NCBI RefSeq assembly: GCF_002099195.1 | Contig: NZ_NBYX01000002.1 | Span: 186,001-250,000, forward strand | Source of the DNA: Burkholderia puraquae | Lineage (GTDB): Bacteria > Pseudomonadota > Gammaproteobacteria > Burkholderiales > Burkholderiaceae | Direction: 5' to 3' | Length of the DNA stretch: 64,000 bases | Shown: piece after piece, positions 36,812 through 46,493 of the stretch | How positions within the stretch are numbered: position 1 is the stretch's first letter | Layout: every line of letters starts with the position of its first letter | Position numbers and translations under genes: made by a program | Notes under the pieces: generated by a model | The model's database searches: none | The model's input: only the letters and a program-made list of their open reading frames with translations | What the model was told of the DNA's origin: nothing

Positions 36812-39800
36812 TTATTGAACCTTGCCTATTTGCCCCCCGTACCCAACCCCTAAAGCACCACCCACACCAGGGACTTTTGTTACACCTCCAGCACCAATAC
36901 CGATTTCAAAGGCAGTATCGCCGCCAATTGCATGATTGACTCCGGCGCAAACGCCGAACATACATGCACCAGCCCCAATCGATGCGCCGCTGAGGAAGTT
37001 ATCAGTATTGCTCCCTCTCTGACTTGTAGGCAACCCTGCGTTTGATGCAACCATCCCGGTGGCAAGAGATATACCAGGCACTACCGGCACTGCACCACCA
37101 ACCGAAAGATATGTGTTCCCGTTGTGGAGGTTTATTGTAAGAGACCCGCCCAAACCTAATGCTGAGCCTTGCACAGATAAGTAATCAAATGATCCGGTTC
37201 GCCTTGCAGACAGCCCCGATTGAAGGGTCGCGAAATCAGCTTGGGCATCTTGACTACTGTATTGAAACAAGTTGCCCGAGGCCACCTGCTTTACCATGCC
37301 GCCATACGACCCAGCCGAGAGGAAAGTAGTCGCGTAGTTCTTCAATTGCGCTTGCTCAGCAACATAACCACGTCCCTCTTGCTCTAATGCCACATACTGG
37401 TTGTATTCCGACGTACCTACGGCATATTCGGCTGAACACCGAACCAGTGCACATCCGGCGGCCTCCAATTTATGTTGTTTGGTCGGGTCGCCATTCGCTA
37501 AATCCTTGATGACCTGCTTTTCTTCCGGATGCAACTGCCGATTGAACCGATCAACGTTATACCCAGAGAACGCGCCAGACTCTCCACCCACAGCCGCCCC
37601 AGCCCCCGTCGCAAGCGCATTCGCCACGATATTGCCCAGCGCCTGATTCATATTGGCGTTACCGGTCGGATCGCTGCCTGCGACCGCGCTACTCAGCTCG
37701 TTCAGCTTGCCTGACGCGATCGACGCAATCGCCGCACCGGCTGCGCCGCCGACCGCATTGCCGCCCGCCAATCCCGTCACCAGCGCCGCGCCGGCACCTT
37801 GCATCAGTGCGCGGTTCGCTCCGCCCTCCTTCCAGGCGTCAACGCCTGCCTGGTCGCCATTCTTCTGGGCTTGCCGTTTCATCTCGTCAGCATAGTCCCC
37901 AATCCGGCGCGACACGGCTTCGCCAGCCGCGCTGGCCGCGGCCATCATGTCCGACTGGTTGGCCAGCAGGTTCTGCATGTCCGGAAGTTTGGCGACCGTG
38001 CCGTTCGTGTTCGTCGTATCGCGGTTCAAGCTGGCCACGTCCTGCTTCTGGTTTGCCGAATCCGTGATCGTCACCGTCCCTGCACTGACACCGCTCTTCG
38101 TCGTCGCGCTATCACTGCCGCTGTCGTTCTGACCAAGCATGGGCGCGGCGCCCCCCGCATTCTTGCCCGACGTGCTGCCGTGCGTGCTGTAGTTCATCCC
38201 GCCGTCGCCGGTCGTCGCGCCGGCACTGAAGCCGCTCGAGCTCGCATCGTAGCGCGACTGGTTCTGGATGTCCGAGAAGGACAGCGAACCCGTCGTCAGC
38301 GAATTCTTCGACGCGTCCGCTTGACTTGCGATGAATCCGCCCTTCAGGTCGGTATTGCCGGTGACGTTGATATTGAAACCGCCATCGCCCGCGTGAATCC
38401 CGGCCTGTTCATTGACGCCCGCATAGCTGCCCGACGCGTTGCCCTTGCTCTGGCTGAAGCTCGCACTGGCGCCGCCCTGACTGACGCTGAAGCCGCCACC
38501 CGAACTCGACTGATGTGCCGCGCTCGTCAGCGTGTCCTGCACGCTGACGATGTTCAGATTCCCGCCCACGTCGGCGTTCACCTGATTGCCCTTCACGTTC
38601 GAGCCGATGATGTTCGTATCGCCGCCCGAGATGATCGTCACATTGTTTGCTGCGTGTACATGGTTATTGTTTTGCGTGGCCAGATCGCTGTTGCCGTCGC
38701 CGTTGGCCTGCGACATCGCCGCGGAAACACCGAACCCGCCCGTGCCGACCGACACACCCACGCTCGCGCTCTTCGACTCATTCGTGCTGCGCGTCGAGTC
38801 GGTGTCCGTCGTATTGACGATATTGACCTGATTCTTCGCCGCCAAAATCACATCATTCGCGTTCACGTTCGAGCCGGCGATCGTCACATTCCCGCTACCC
38901 GGCTGTCCGTTCCCCGTTGCCGCAAACGCCGCCGTTCCGCCCGCAGTGACGCTGGAGCCGCGATTCGTCACGCTGTCTTCGGAGAACGCGCTCTTGCTAT
39001 GACTGCTGCCAACGCTGACTTCGACCTTGAACTGAGGCGTTTCGCCCGCCCCCAGCGCCCGGACCACATCGCCCGCGGCCATGTTCGCATCCCACGCCGC
39101 GCTGGCCGCCGCCATTCCGTGGAGCGCTGCCGCGCGACCATCCTGGCTATTGCCGGACGCGCGCGATTGACCAACGGCATTCGACACCGCGTCGATCACC
39201 GGTGCCTTCAGTGCCAACGTCAGGCCGCTTTTCGACACTTCCTGCGTTTCGCCGCGGTGGTTCTTGTCCTGCGCCGCGTCGATCGTCACGTTCGCGCCTG
39301 TCCCGCTGAGATTCTTCGCGGCGATGAGGTCGCTGCCCGTCACGTGCAAATCATTGCCAGCCGTGATGCTGAGGTTACCCTTCAGCGAGCCGATCGTGCT
39401 GGCGTTGTTCGACACCTCGTTCGTCTGACTGGTCGTCTTCAGCGAACTGCTGCCCACCGACACCGACAGTCCGCCGCCCGACATCAACCCGGATTCCTTC
39501 TTGTCGTAGTAGCTCGACGACTGCAAGGTATCCTGCGACGTCGTCACCGTCACGTTGCGTGCGGCCGTAAGCGTCACGTCGTTCGTTCCGACGATGGTGC
39601 TGCCTCCAACATTGACGTCCTTTCCGCTGACAATGTTCACGCCGTCCGCCGATACCAGACTGCCGCGATTGAGCGTCATCGTCTGGTCGATCCCGCTCGC
39701 AACCTTCACGCCGCTTACGACATTGCTGTGGCTGTGCGTTTCGTGCGAGTTGAGTTCATGTGTCTCGGTTGCCGCGCCGACGTTCACATCGCCGGCCGCA

Positions 39801-42800
39801 AGCAGGTTCGCGTTGCCCTTATCGAGGCTGATCGTGCTACCGGAGAGCGTTATATCCTTGCCCGACACAATATTGACCGTATCGCCGCCCTTGAGCGTCG
39901 TCCCGGTCAGCGCCTGATCGGACGTGTGCAGCGTCTCCGCGTAGCTGCCGTGACTGTCGCTGCCCGAACTGTTGCTGTTCACCGTCGATGTCGTGCTTGC
40001 CGCGCCGAACGTCACAGCGCCCTTGGCAGCGATCGTGCCACCCTGGCCGAGGTCGATCTGCGCGCCCTTGGCGGTCAGGTCTCCGCCGACGGCAATCAAC
40101 GATTGCCCACCAACCGTCACCGAGCTGCCGCTAACCTTGTTGATGTCGGTATTCGACACGCCATTGGCCCGCTGCACGATCTTGTGCTCGCCCGTCTGGA
40201 CCGCACCGAGATCCCAGTTGCCGCCAACGTTCATCCCGAGGTTGCCGCCAACCGACAGGTTGCCCGCGTTCTGTTGGAAGTTGCCGCCGGTGACGATCAA
40301 CGCATCACCCGCGACATCCAGCTTGGCGGTCGGCCCGAGCGTCGTCACCACGCTCGTCGCACCGTCGCGGCTCACGCGCGTGTTCGTCTTCGTCGCCGTA
40401 TCGAGAATCAGGTCCTTCCCGGCGTCGAGTTGCAGGCTGCCGGCCTTCACGTTGGCCGACGTCAGGTCGATGTCGTTCTCGGTCTTCAATGACATCTGCC
40501 CACCGCTTTGCAGCGCGCCGAATGCGTTGTCGATCTGCTTGCCCTGAATCGCCAGCGTGTTTTCCGCCTTGATCGTTCCGCTATTCGTGAACGACTGTGC
40601 ATTCTGGAAATCGATGTTCGTCGCACTGATCAACGGGCCGTCGATATTCTGCTGGCTGGCCTTCGCGAGATAGACGACCGGCACGAGCACCGACTGACCG
40701 TCGACCACCCGTGTTTCCATCATGACCACGTTGCTGGTCAGCTTCGACACCTGATCGGCCGACAGGCTCGCGCCGATCGGTAGATCGAGCGACTTCGACA
40801 GATCCGCGCCGGCCGCCATCAGCGATTGATACATGGTCTGCAGGTCTGCGTACGGCCCGATCACGGCCTTGCCCGTCAGCGCGGTGACTTCGTTGCGCAC
40901 GAGCTGCTGCTCGTAGAAACCGTCGCCGAGCCGCTTCGGGATATGCGTGAGGTCGACGCCGAGCTGACCGAAGAAGTAGTCGCTCGAAATGAAATTCTTC
41001 TGGTTCGTGAACGCCGGATTCGTTTCGATCACGTAGCTCGCATTCGGCGCAGTCGTCGGCTTGAACAAGCCGCCTTGCGGAATGGTGAGGTTGTTCAGGA
41101 TGTTCAGCGCCGTTGCACTGGCGATGATCGGATCGACCGGCGCCGACGGGCCACCGTGCACGGCCGACGCACCCGATTTCGCGCCGCTCGCGTTGCCGCT
41201 CAGGTTGGTGGGGGTGAAACCCGGCACCGACTGCCCCGGCAGCAGGCCGAGCGACGGAATCGATGCGTTGCCCGCCGTGTTGTTGACGCTGACGCCCGTG
41301 CCGGAAATCGTGCCGTTCGAACTCAACGTCGAGTCGTATTTCGGCAGCTTGTAATCCTTGATCGATGCCGGTGCCGCCTGGGTATAGCCGCCCGGGCGTC
41401 CCGTCACGAACGGCGCGTTGCCGAACGGCAACTGCCAGTCGTGTTCCGAGTTGTCGTAGTTGTTGTAGTGATATTGGCCCGAGTAGGAAACCGACACGCC
41501 CGGCAGCTTCTGGCCGGACGCCGCCCAGCCGTCGGCGTCGTAGTAGGCCGGCATCTTGATGTCGCCGACCGCCGCGATGTTGCTCCAGTAGTTTTGCAGC
41601 GTGCCGACCGACGACGCATCGATCTTGCCGCCCGACACGATTTGCGCGGCCGGGCTGATGTCCGTCACGGTCGTCGCCGTCGCGCTGTCCGCGTAGTAGG
41701 TCGTGAACTGATACGTGCTGTTCCATTGACCGCCATGAGGCGGCTCGGTGTAGACGCCGCCGATGCTGTCCGGATCCTTCACGCCGATCTGGCCCGTGCG
41801 ACCGCTGATCGGAATGCCGAACTGCGCGAGCGATACAGGATCGATCTGGCTGGTAGACGTCTTCATCGCGCGGCGCGTGCTCGTCACCTTGTCCGCGTGC
41901 AGTTCCATGTCGCCGCCCGACTGGATCAGGGCCGACACGTTGTTGACGAGCGCCGCGTTCGTGTAGTTGCCGCTTGCGTCCTTGCCACCAGCCAGCACGA
42001 CCTTGCCCATGCCGAAGATGGCCGTCGTCGCCATCGAATCTGCCGCGGTCGTGTCGTCGCGGTTTTCGATGTCGTGCGCGAGAATTTCCAGCGTACCGTT
42101 GCTGTCCGATGCACCGATCAGCGCCGTCGCCCCGAGGTTCGAGATCGTATTCGTCGCGTTGAGCGAAGCGCTGGCGCCCACGAGTGCGCCCGTATTCGTC
42201 AGGTTGGCCGATTGCGTGTGCAGCAGGCCGCCGGCAGTCAGGGCGCCCACGTTGACGATGTTGCCCGCGTTGACGCTCAGGTTGTTGACTGACTGCAGGT
42301 TCGCGTTGTTCGTGAAGGTGCCGGGCAACGTGAAGGCGAGATCGTGACCGACGTTGAACTGTGTGTCGGCCGCTGCCGTGTAATCGCCCTGCAGGCTCAC
42401 GTCGGCGTCATGCGTCGCGCTATATGTGCCTCCGCCCTGCAGCGTGGCCGCCGCGACCGACAGGTCGTGAGTCGAGCTGATCTGGCCGTTCGTGTTCGTG
42501 ATCGCGCCGGTGGTCGTGACGTTCACGTCGCCGTTCGACTTGGTGACGTTGCCGATGGTGCCGCCGCTGTTGTCCAACGTGTTGCTTTGAACATGCAGCG
42601 ATGCACCGCTGAGCTGGCCGCCCTGCGTGTTGCTGATCGACGCTGCACCGATCGTCACGTCGCCGTTGCCGGTGATCGCACCCATTCCGGATACGACGCC
42701 GCCAGCGTGGCTGTTCGTGATCTGGCTGCCGCCTTGCACCGTCATCTTGCCCGCGCCGAGGTCAACGATGGCGCCGTCCGCGTTGTCGATCGAGGCCGAT

Positions 42801-45800
42801 TGAATGGCGAGCGTGCTGTTGTCGCCCGCAGTCGACTGCCCGGCCTGGACATGCCCGCCATGGTTCGAAAGCGCACCGCCGTTCGTCAAGGACAGCGACG
42901 CGTCCGATCGCAGCAGACCCTGCGCGTTGTTAACGTCGCCGGCAATGGTCGCGTTGATGCCGCGCTGCGCCGCGAGAATACCGCCGGCGTTGTTCCAGGT
43001 AGCCGCGTTGACGATGGCTTGCCCCTTCGTCACGATGGTGCCCGACGCATTGTTCAACGCGCTGGCTCCATTGCCCGGTGCGATCGTCAGCGTACCCGCA
43101 CCGGCGTGTGTAATGGTGCCGCCCGCGTTGTTCAGCTCGGCCGGCGTGAGCGTCAGATCCGTACTGTTGGTCTGGATCACACCGGCGGCCGAGTTGTCGA
43201 GCATGCCGCTGACGTTCATGCCCATTGCCGACGAGCCGTACTGGGTGATCGTACCGCCGTGGTTCACGAGGTTTGCAGCCGTCAGCGCAAGCTGATTGGC
43301 CTCGAGCTTGCCGCCACTGTTGTCGAGCGTCGAATCGGCGGTGACCGACAGGTTCGGCGCGACGATAGAGCCGCCCTGGTTCGTCATCGAGCCGGTGTGG
43401 ATCGCCGCGTTCGCGCCAGCACCGATCTGACCGCCGTCGTTCGCTAGCGTACCGCTGGTGACACTCAGATCCGTGTTCGACAACAGCTTGCCGCGCGCGT
43501 TGTTCAGCGTGCCGCCGACAGTTGCCGTCAGTCCGTTCTGCGCGTTGATCGAGCCCGCCGTGTTGTTTAGTGTGCCGGTTTGCGCGACGACGCGCCCGTT
43601 GCTCGCAATGGAACCACCCACGTTCGACACCAAACCCGTACCACCGCCAAGCGTCAGTGCGCCGTTGCCGGCATGGGTGATCGTGCCGCCGTCGTTGACG
43701 AGTACGGCAGGGGCGAGCGTCAGGTCGGTACTGTTGGTTTGCAGCGTGCCGCTGTTCGAGTTGTCGAGCGTGCCCGACACGTTCACGCTCATCGCCCCGG
43801 CCCCGGTCTGCGTGATCGTGCCGCCGTGATTCACGAGATCCGTCGCATTCAACGACACCTGGCCCGCCTGCACGGTGCCGGCGCTGTTGTCGAGCGTCGT
43901 GGCGCTGACAGTGGCCGTCTGGCCGACGATTGATCCGCCGTTGTTCGTCAGATGCGTGCCGGCGTCGACCGCAACGTTCTGCGCGGCCTGCAGGGTTCCG
44001 CTACCGTTATCGACCGACTGGCCCGAAACGTGAAGATTCGTGTTGGATGTGATCGCGCCATGGTTGACAACGTTTGCGCCGCGGACCGAAACATCGCCGT
44101 TGCCTCCGATCACACCGCCTTGTGCACCGTTCGCAGTCGTCCCTGCGGCATTGGTCAACTGGTCACTCGTTGTCACCGACAGGCCGTCGCCGTTGAGCGA
44201 CGTGATCCGACCCGCGGTGTTATCGAGTGACGCACCGGCCACCGTCATGCCGGCCGCGCTTTGAAGGGTGCCCTGGTTGTTCGCGATCGCGCCGCCACGC
44301 ACGTCCGCCGTGCTCTCGGATACCAGTTCGCCGGACTGGTTGGCGATCTGGCCAACCACGTTGACTGATAGCGGCCCCTGCGACGAAACCTTGCCACTCT
44401 GGTTCGAGAGGGCCCCGCCGGTCAGCGTCGTGCCGCCGCCGCTCGACAGGTTACCGTGATCGTTGATCACGGTGCCCGATGCGTTCGCCTGAATGGCACC
44501 TTGCGCGCTCGTCGTCGCGTTCGACAGGTTCACGTCGCCGGCCGTCGCATTCAGCGACAGATTGCCGTTCGCCGCCGTCTGGCTGCCGGCGAAATTCACG
44601 TTGGCGCCTGTCAGCGACGCATTGCCACCTGCGACATTCTGGCCGATCGCCGTCAGCTGGCCCGACGCCGTCAGGTTCAGGTCGCCGCTGTGCGTGACGG
44701 AACCGTCGTTGTTCACGCCCGCGCCGAGCGTACCGGTCGAATTGATGGTGCTGGCATTCACCGTCGTGTTCTGCTGCGCCGCGAGCGTCCCACTGTTCGT
44801 CAAATCGGCCGCGGCGTTGGCCGACAGCGATTGCTGCGCATACGTGGTGCCGATATTTTGGATGCCGCCCGCGGCCGACAGCGCCATATTGCCGCTTGCC
44901 GTGGTCTTGCCCGTGAGCACGAGCCGGCCGTCCGATTGCAGCATCAAATCGCCAGCCTGCGCCGCGATCGTCCCAGCGTTCGCGACACCAACGCCTGCGG
45001 AGTTACCAACCAAAAACATCCTATTGGCATACATGCCGCCTAACTGAGCCACGTCAATTGCGACAGCGGGGGCAGGACCGTCACCGGCGATCGGCGTCGC
45101 GGCAAGCGTGTTGTGATTAACCTGATTCGTACCGGCGATTACGTTCAGGTTCTTCGCGTAGACCGCCGCGTTCACCTGTACCGCGCGGGCAATAAGGTCC
45201 ACCTGATCGGTACCGGTTGCATTCAAGCCGGCACCTGAGACGGTCACGAGCCCGCGGTTGACGTTGTATCCAGCGAGCGAACCGTCGGCGCCGTAGTACG
45301 GCACGCCGGTCGTCAAGGTCGCGCGACTGGTATTCAGGAACGTTCCGCCGTCCACGAAAATCCCGGACGGGTTAGCGATGACCAGCTCCGCGCGAGCGCC
45401 TGCGATCTCCACGGCGCCGCGAATTTGAGAGGGGTTCGGGCTGTTGACCTGGTTGACGATGATCCGTGCGGCCTGCCCGGCTCCGTAGTTCGGGTTGCCG
45501 TTGATCCAGCCCGCCTGCTGCGTCTGAACCATCGTGGCCGAGTTGTTCAGGATCGCGCCAGCCTTTTGGACATCGAACTGGTTGTAGGTGTTGACCGATA
45601 CGCCGGCCCCCGAAGGCTTGGCCACGTTGACTTGGGGCAAGCCATTCGGCGTCTGGATCACCTGCGTGCTGGTGCCGGGCGTCGGGATGATCTGTGCATC
45701 GGACAGGGTGGGTAGCATACCGAGTGCGGCGACGCCCGCCATCACGGCGCGAGCGCCGGACGTCGACGACCGCCGCTGCGCGCGTGCTTCGCCTGTTGCG

Positions 45801-45889
45801 GGTTTCCCTTCAGCTGTCGCTGTCTCCGCGACGGCCACCACCATACCCCGAAGCCTGGAAAACACCAGGCGGTGCGTATTCTTATTCAT
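36812..45889 (-). CDS. bcpA: Contact-dependent inhibition exoprotein BcpA (CdiA/FHA family)
   Basis: A 3025-residue two-partner-secretion exoprotein. In order: an extended signal peptide (MNKNTHRLVFSRLRGMVVAVAETA, ESPR type) with cleavage near residue 65; the TPS secretion domain (about 66-310; QVIQTPNGLPQVNV, LVIANPSGIFVDGG at 170-182); a very long filamentous region of hemagglutinin-type repeats, including two 189-residue tandem blocks; the adhesin-like stretch with SSSGGGFSVSQGG; then the pre-toxin boundary with NVDRFNRQLHPEEKQVIKDL from residue 2778. The last 248 residues are the variable toxin end: Gly-rich, with hydrophobic segments (GISLATGMVASNAGLP, GASIGAGACMFGVCAGVN) and no nuclease motif that I recognise. 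It would be displayed on the surface and delivered into touching sister cells. Confidence 0.92.
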   Translation of the reverse strand: MNKNTHRLVFSRLRGMVVAVAETATAEGKPATGEARAQRRSSTSGARAVMAGVAALGMLPTLSDAQIIPTPGTSTQVIQTPNGLPQVNVAKPSGAGVSVNTYNQFDVQKAGAILNNSATMVQTQQAGWINGNPNYGAGQAARIIVNQVNSPNPSQIRGAVEIAGARAELVIANPSGIFVDGGTFLNTSRATLTTGVPYYGADGSLAGYNVNRGLVTVSGAGLNATGTDQVDLIARAVQVNAAVYAKNLNVIAGTNQVNHNTLAATPIAGDGPAPAVAIDVAQLGGMYANRMFLVGNSAGVGVANAGTIAAQAGDLMLQSDGRLVLTGKTTASGNMALSAAGGIQNIGTTYAQQSLSANAAADLTNSGTLAAQQNTTVNASTINSTGTLGAGVNNDGSVTHSGDLNLTASGQLTAIGQNVAGGNASLTGANVNFAGSQTAANGNLSLNATAGDVNLSNATTSAQGAIQANASGTVINDHGNLSSGGGTTLTGGALSNQSGKVSSQGPLSVNVVGQIANQSGELVSESTADVRGGAIANNQGTLQSAAGMTVAGASLDNTAGRITSLNGDGLSVTTSDQLTNAAGTTANGAQGGVIGGNGDVSVRGANVVNHGAITSNTNLHVSGQSVDNGSGTLQAAQNVAVDAGTHLTNNGGSIVGQTATVSATTLDNSAGTVQAGQVSLNATDLVNHGGTITQTGAGAMSVNVSGTLDNSNSGTLQTNSTDLTLAPAVLVNDGGTITHAGNGALTLGGGTGLVSNVGGSIASNGRVVAQTGTLNNTAGSINAQNGLTATVGGTLNNARGKLLSNTDLSVTSGTLANDGGQIGAGANAAIHTGSMTNQGGSIVAPNLSVTADSTLDNSGGKLEANQLALTAANLVNHGGTITQYGSSAMGMNVSGMLDNSAAGVIQTNSTDLTLTPAELNNAGGTITHAGAGTLTIAPGNGASALNNASGTIVTKGQAIVNAATWNNAGGILAAQRGINATIAGDVNNAQGLLRSDASLSLTNGGALSNHGGHVQAGQSTAGDNSTLAIQSASIDNADGAIVDLGAGKMTVQGGSQITNSHAGGVVSGMGAITGNGDVTIGAASISNTQGGQLSGASLHVQSNTLDNSGGTIGNVTKSNGDVNVTTTGAITNTNGQISSTHDLSVAAATLQGGGTYSATHDADVSLQGDYTAAADTQFNVGHDLAFTLPGTFTNNANLQSVNNLSVNAGNIVNVGALTAGGLLHTQSANLTNTGALVGASASLNATNTISNLGATALIGASDSNGTLEILAHDIENRDDTTAADSMATTAIFGMGKVVLAGGKDASGNYTNAALVNNVSALIQSGGDMELHADKVTSTRRAMKTSTSQIDPVSLAQFGIPISGRTGQIGVKDPDSIGGVYTEPPHGGQWNSTYQFTTYYADSATATTVTDISPAAQIVSGGKIDASSVGTLQNYWSNIAAVGDIKMPAYYDADGWAASGQKLPGVSVSYSGQYHYNNYDNSEHDWQLPFGNAPFVTGRPGGYTQAAPASIKDYKLPKYDSTLSSNGTISGTGVSVNNTAGNASIPSLGLLPGQSVPGFTPTNLSGNASGAKSGASAVHGGPSAPVDPIIASATALNILNNLTIPQGGLFKPTTAPNASYVIETNPAFTNQKNFISSDYFFGQLGVDLTHIPKRLGDGFYEQQLVRNEVTALTGKAVIGPYADLQTMYQSLMAAGADLSKSLDLPIGASLSADQVSKLTSNVVMMETRVVDGQSVLVPVVYLAKASQQNIDGPLISATNIDFQNAQSFTNSGTIKAENTLAIQGKQIDNAFGALQSGGQMSLKTENDIDLTSANVKAGSLQLDAGKDLILDTATKTNTRVSRDGATSVVTTLGPTAKLDVAGDALIVTGGNFQQNAGNLSVGGNLGMNVGGNWDLGAVQTGEHKIVQRANGVSNTDINKVSGSSVTVGGQSLIAVGGDLTAKGAQIDLGQGGTIAAKGAVTFGAASTTSTVNSNSSGSDSHGSYAETLHTSDQALTGTTLKGGDTVNIVSGKDITLSGSTISLDKGNANLLAAGDVNVGAATETHELNSHETHSHSNVVSGVKVASGIDQTMTLNRGSLVSADGVNIVSGKDVNVGGSTIVGTNDVTLTAARNVTVTTSQDTLQSSSYYDKKESGLMSGGGLSVSVGSSSLKTTSQTNEVSNNASTIGSLKGNLSITAGNDLHVTGSDLIAAKNLSGTGANVTIDAAQDKNHRGETQEVSKSGLTLALKAPVIDAVSNAVGQSRASGNSQDGRAAALHGMAAASAAWDANMAAGDVVRALGAGETPQFKVEVSVGSSHSKSAFSEDSVTNRGSSVTAGGTAAFAATGNGQPGSGNVTIAGSNVNANDVILAAKNQVNIVNTTDTDSTRSTNESKSASVGVSVGTGGFGVSAAMSQANGDGNSDLATQNNNHVHAANNVTIISGGDTNIIGSNVKGNQVNADVGGNLNIVSVQDTLTSAAHQSSSGGGFSVSQGGASASFSQSKGNASGSYAGVNEQAGIHAGDGGFNINVTGNTDLKGGFIASQADASKNSLTTGSLSFSDIQNQSRYDASSSGFSAGATTGDGGMNYSTHGSTSGKNAGGAAPMLGQNDSGSDSATTKSGVSAGTVTITDSANQKQDVASLNRDTTNTNGTVAKLPDMQNLLANQSDMMAAASAAGEAVSRRIGDYADEMKRQAQKNGDQAGVDAWKEGGANRALMQGAGAALVTGLAGGNAVGGAAGAAIASIASGKLNELSSAVAGSDPTGNANMNQALGNIVANALATGAGAAVGGESGAFSGYNVDRFNRQLHPEEKQVIKDLANGDPTKQHKLEAAGCALVRCSAEYAVGTSEYNQYVALEQEGRGYVAEQAQLKNYATTFLSAGSYGGMVKQVASGNLFQYSSQDAQADFATLQSGLSARRTGSFDYLSVQGSALGLGGSLTINLHNGNTYLSVGGAVPVVPGISLATGMVASNAGLPTSQRGSNTDNFLSGASIGAGACMFGVCAGVNHAIGGDTAFEIGIGAGGVTKVPGVGGALGVGYGGQIGKVQ
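42704..43837 (-). repeat. Two tandem 567-base repeats in the BcpA filament
   Basis: Two consecutive blocks of 189 codons start LVNHGGTITQTGAGAMSVNV (from 43837) and LVNHGGTITQYGSSAMGMNV (from 43270). Both continue with QTNSTDLTLxP, GGTITHAG and similar elements in the same order. Protein similarity is high while DNA has diverged, so it is an old duplication of beta-helix rungs. The end of the second block is approximate. Confidence 0.7.
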
Positions 45890-45960
45890 TCTGGTCGACG
45901 CGGCCCGCGTCCGTTCGTTTGATTATTGAACGCGAGCTTACTGAAACATCGAAAAATGAC

Positions 45961-45966
45961 TGTCAA
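45961..45966 (-). promoter_or_regulatory. Consensus -35 box before bcpA
   Basis: On the minus strand TTGACA (45966 to 45961) lies 72 bases before the bcpA ATG in an AT-rich stretch. No fitting -10 box stands exactly 17 bases downstream; TAAGCT is 20 bases away. Tentative. The rest of 45890-46179 holds nothing recognisable. Confidence 0.3.
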
Positions 45967-46179
45967 ATATTGCCACGCCGTTGACGGAGAACCACAAATT
46001 TCGAATTTCAGTCTCGTCCGATTGACGCGGACTCGGACATCCCCAATCGGTTTCTCAAAGAATCCGTCGGCCAGACCAGATCGATTTCACGCGGATCTTT
46101 CGTGTATCCACCTGTTACACACTCCAGAACAACGGCGAATCGAATTCCATTGTGAGCTGGATCGCCGGGCGCGCGAGTC

Positions 46180-46466
46180 ACTGCGGTAGATAACCACTGC
46201 GCCCGTTCCGGCGTGCAGAGGTCGGGCGCGAGGCGCTGCTCAGGATGCGTATCGGCGAGATGCAGGCAGATCGCGGCTGTTTCGTACAGCACGAGGTCGC
46301 CATCGACCAGCACCGGAATAAGTTCGGATTCAGCGCAAGATTGTCCGGTGACTTGTGCCGGTCGTGCACGCGGTCGATGTACTCGAGCTCGAACGGCTAG
46401 CCGATTTCTTCAAGCACGAAGTGCTGCGCCATGCTGACATTGCTGGGGGAGTAGAAAAGCTTCATC
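46180..46466 (-). pseudogene. Broken glutathione S-transferase gene
   Basis: A GST N-terminal thioredoxin-like domain is readable but destroyed. It begins MKLFYSPSNVSMAQHFVLEEIG at 46466, meets an in-frame TAG, continues PFELEYIDRVHDRHKSPDNLALNPN, then shifts frame near 46325 and goes on LIPVLVDGDLVLYETAAICLHLADTHPEQRL and CTPERAQWL. After about 46180 the similarity ends and the C-terminal helical domain is missing. So there are three lesions: nonsense, frameshift and 3' deletion. It lies just after the OsmC gene on the same strand, 27 bases away, and may once have been co-transcribed with it. Confidence 0.85.
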
Positions 46467-46493
46467 GTCGATTTCGTTTGGCGGGCATCGGCA

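Noticed and set aside
37799-40492. Long open frame (897 codons) on the plus strand inside bcpA
   Set aside because: It is a shadow of the GC-rich bcpA repeats: Arg/His/Val-rich, no domain, no ribosome site, and bcpA itself is beyond doubt.
42704-45889. CRISPR-like periodicity in bcpA
   Set aside because: The repeats are in frame, protein-level and diverged; no short identical repeats with unique spacers occur anywhere in the window.
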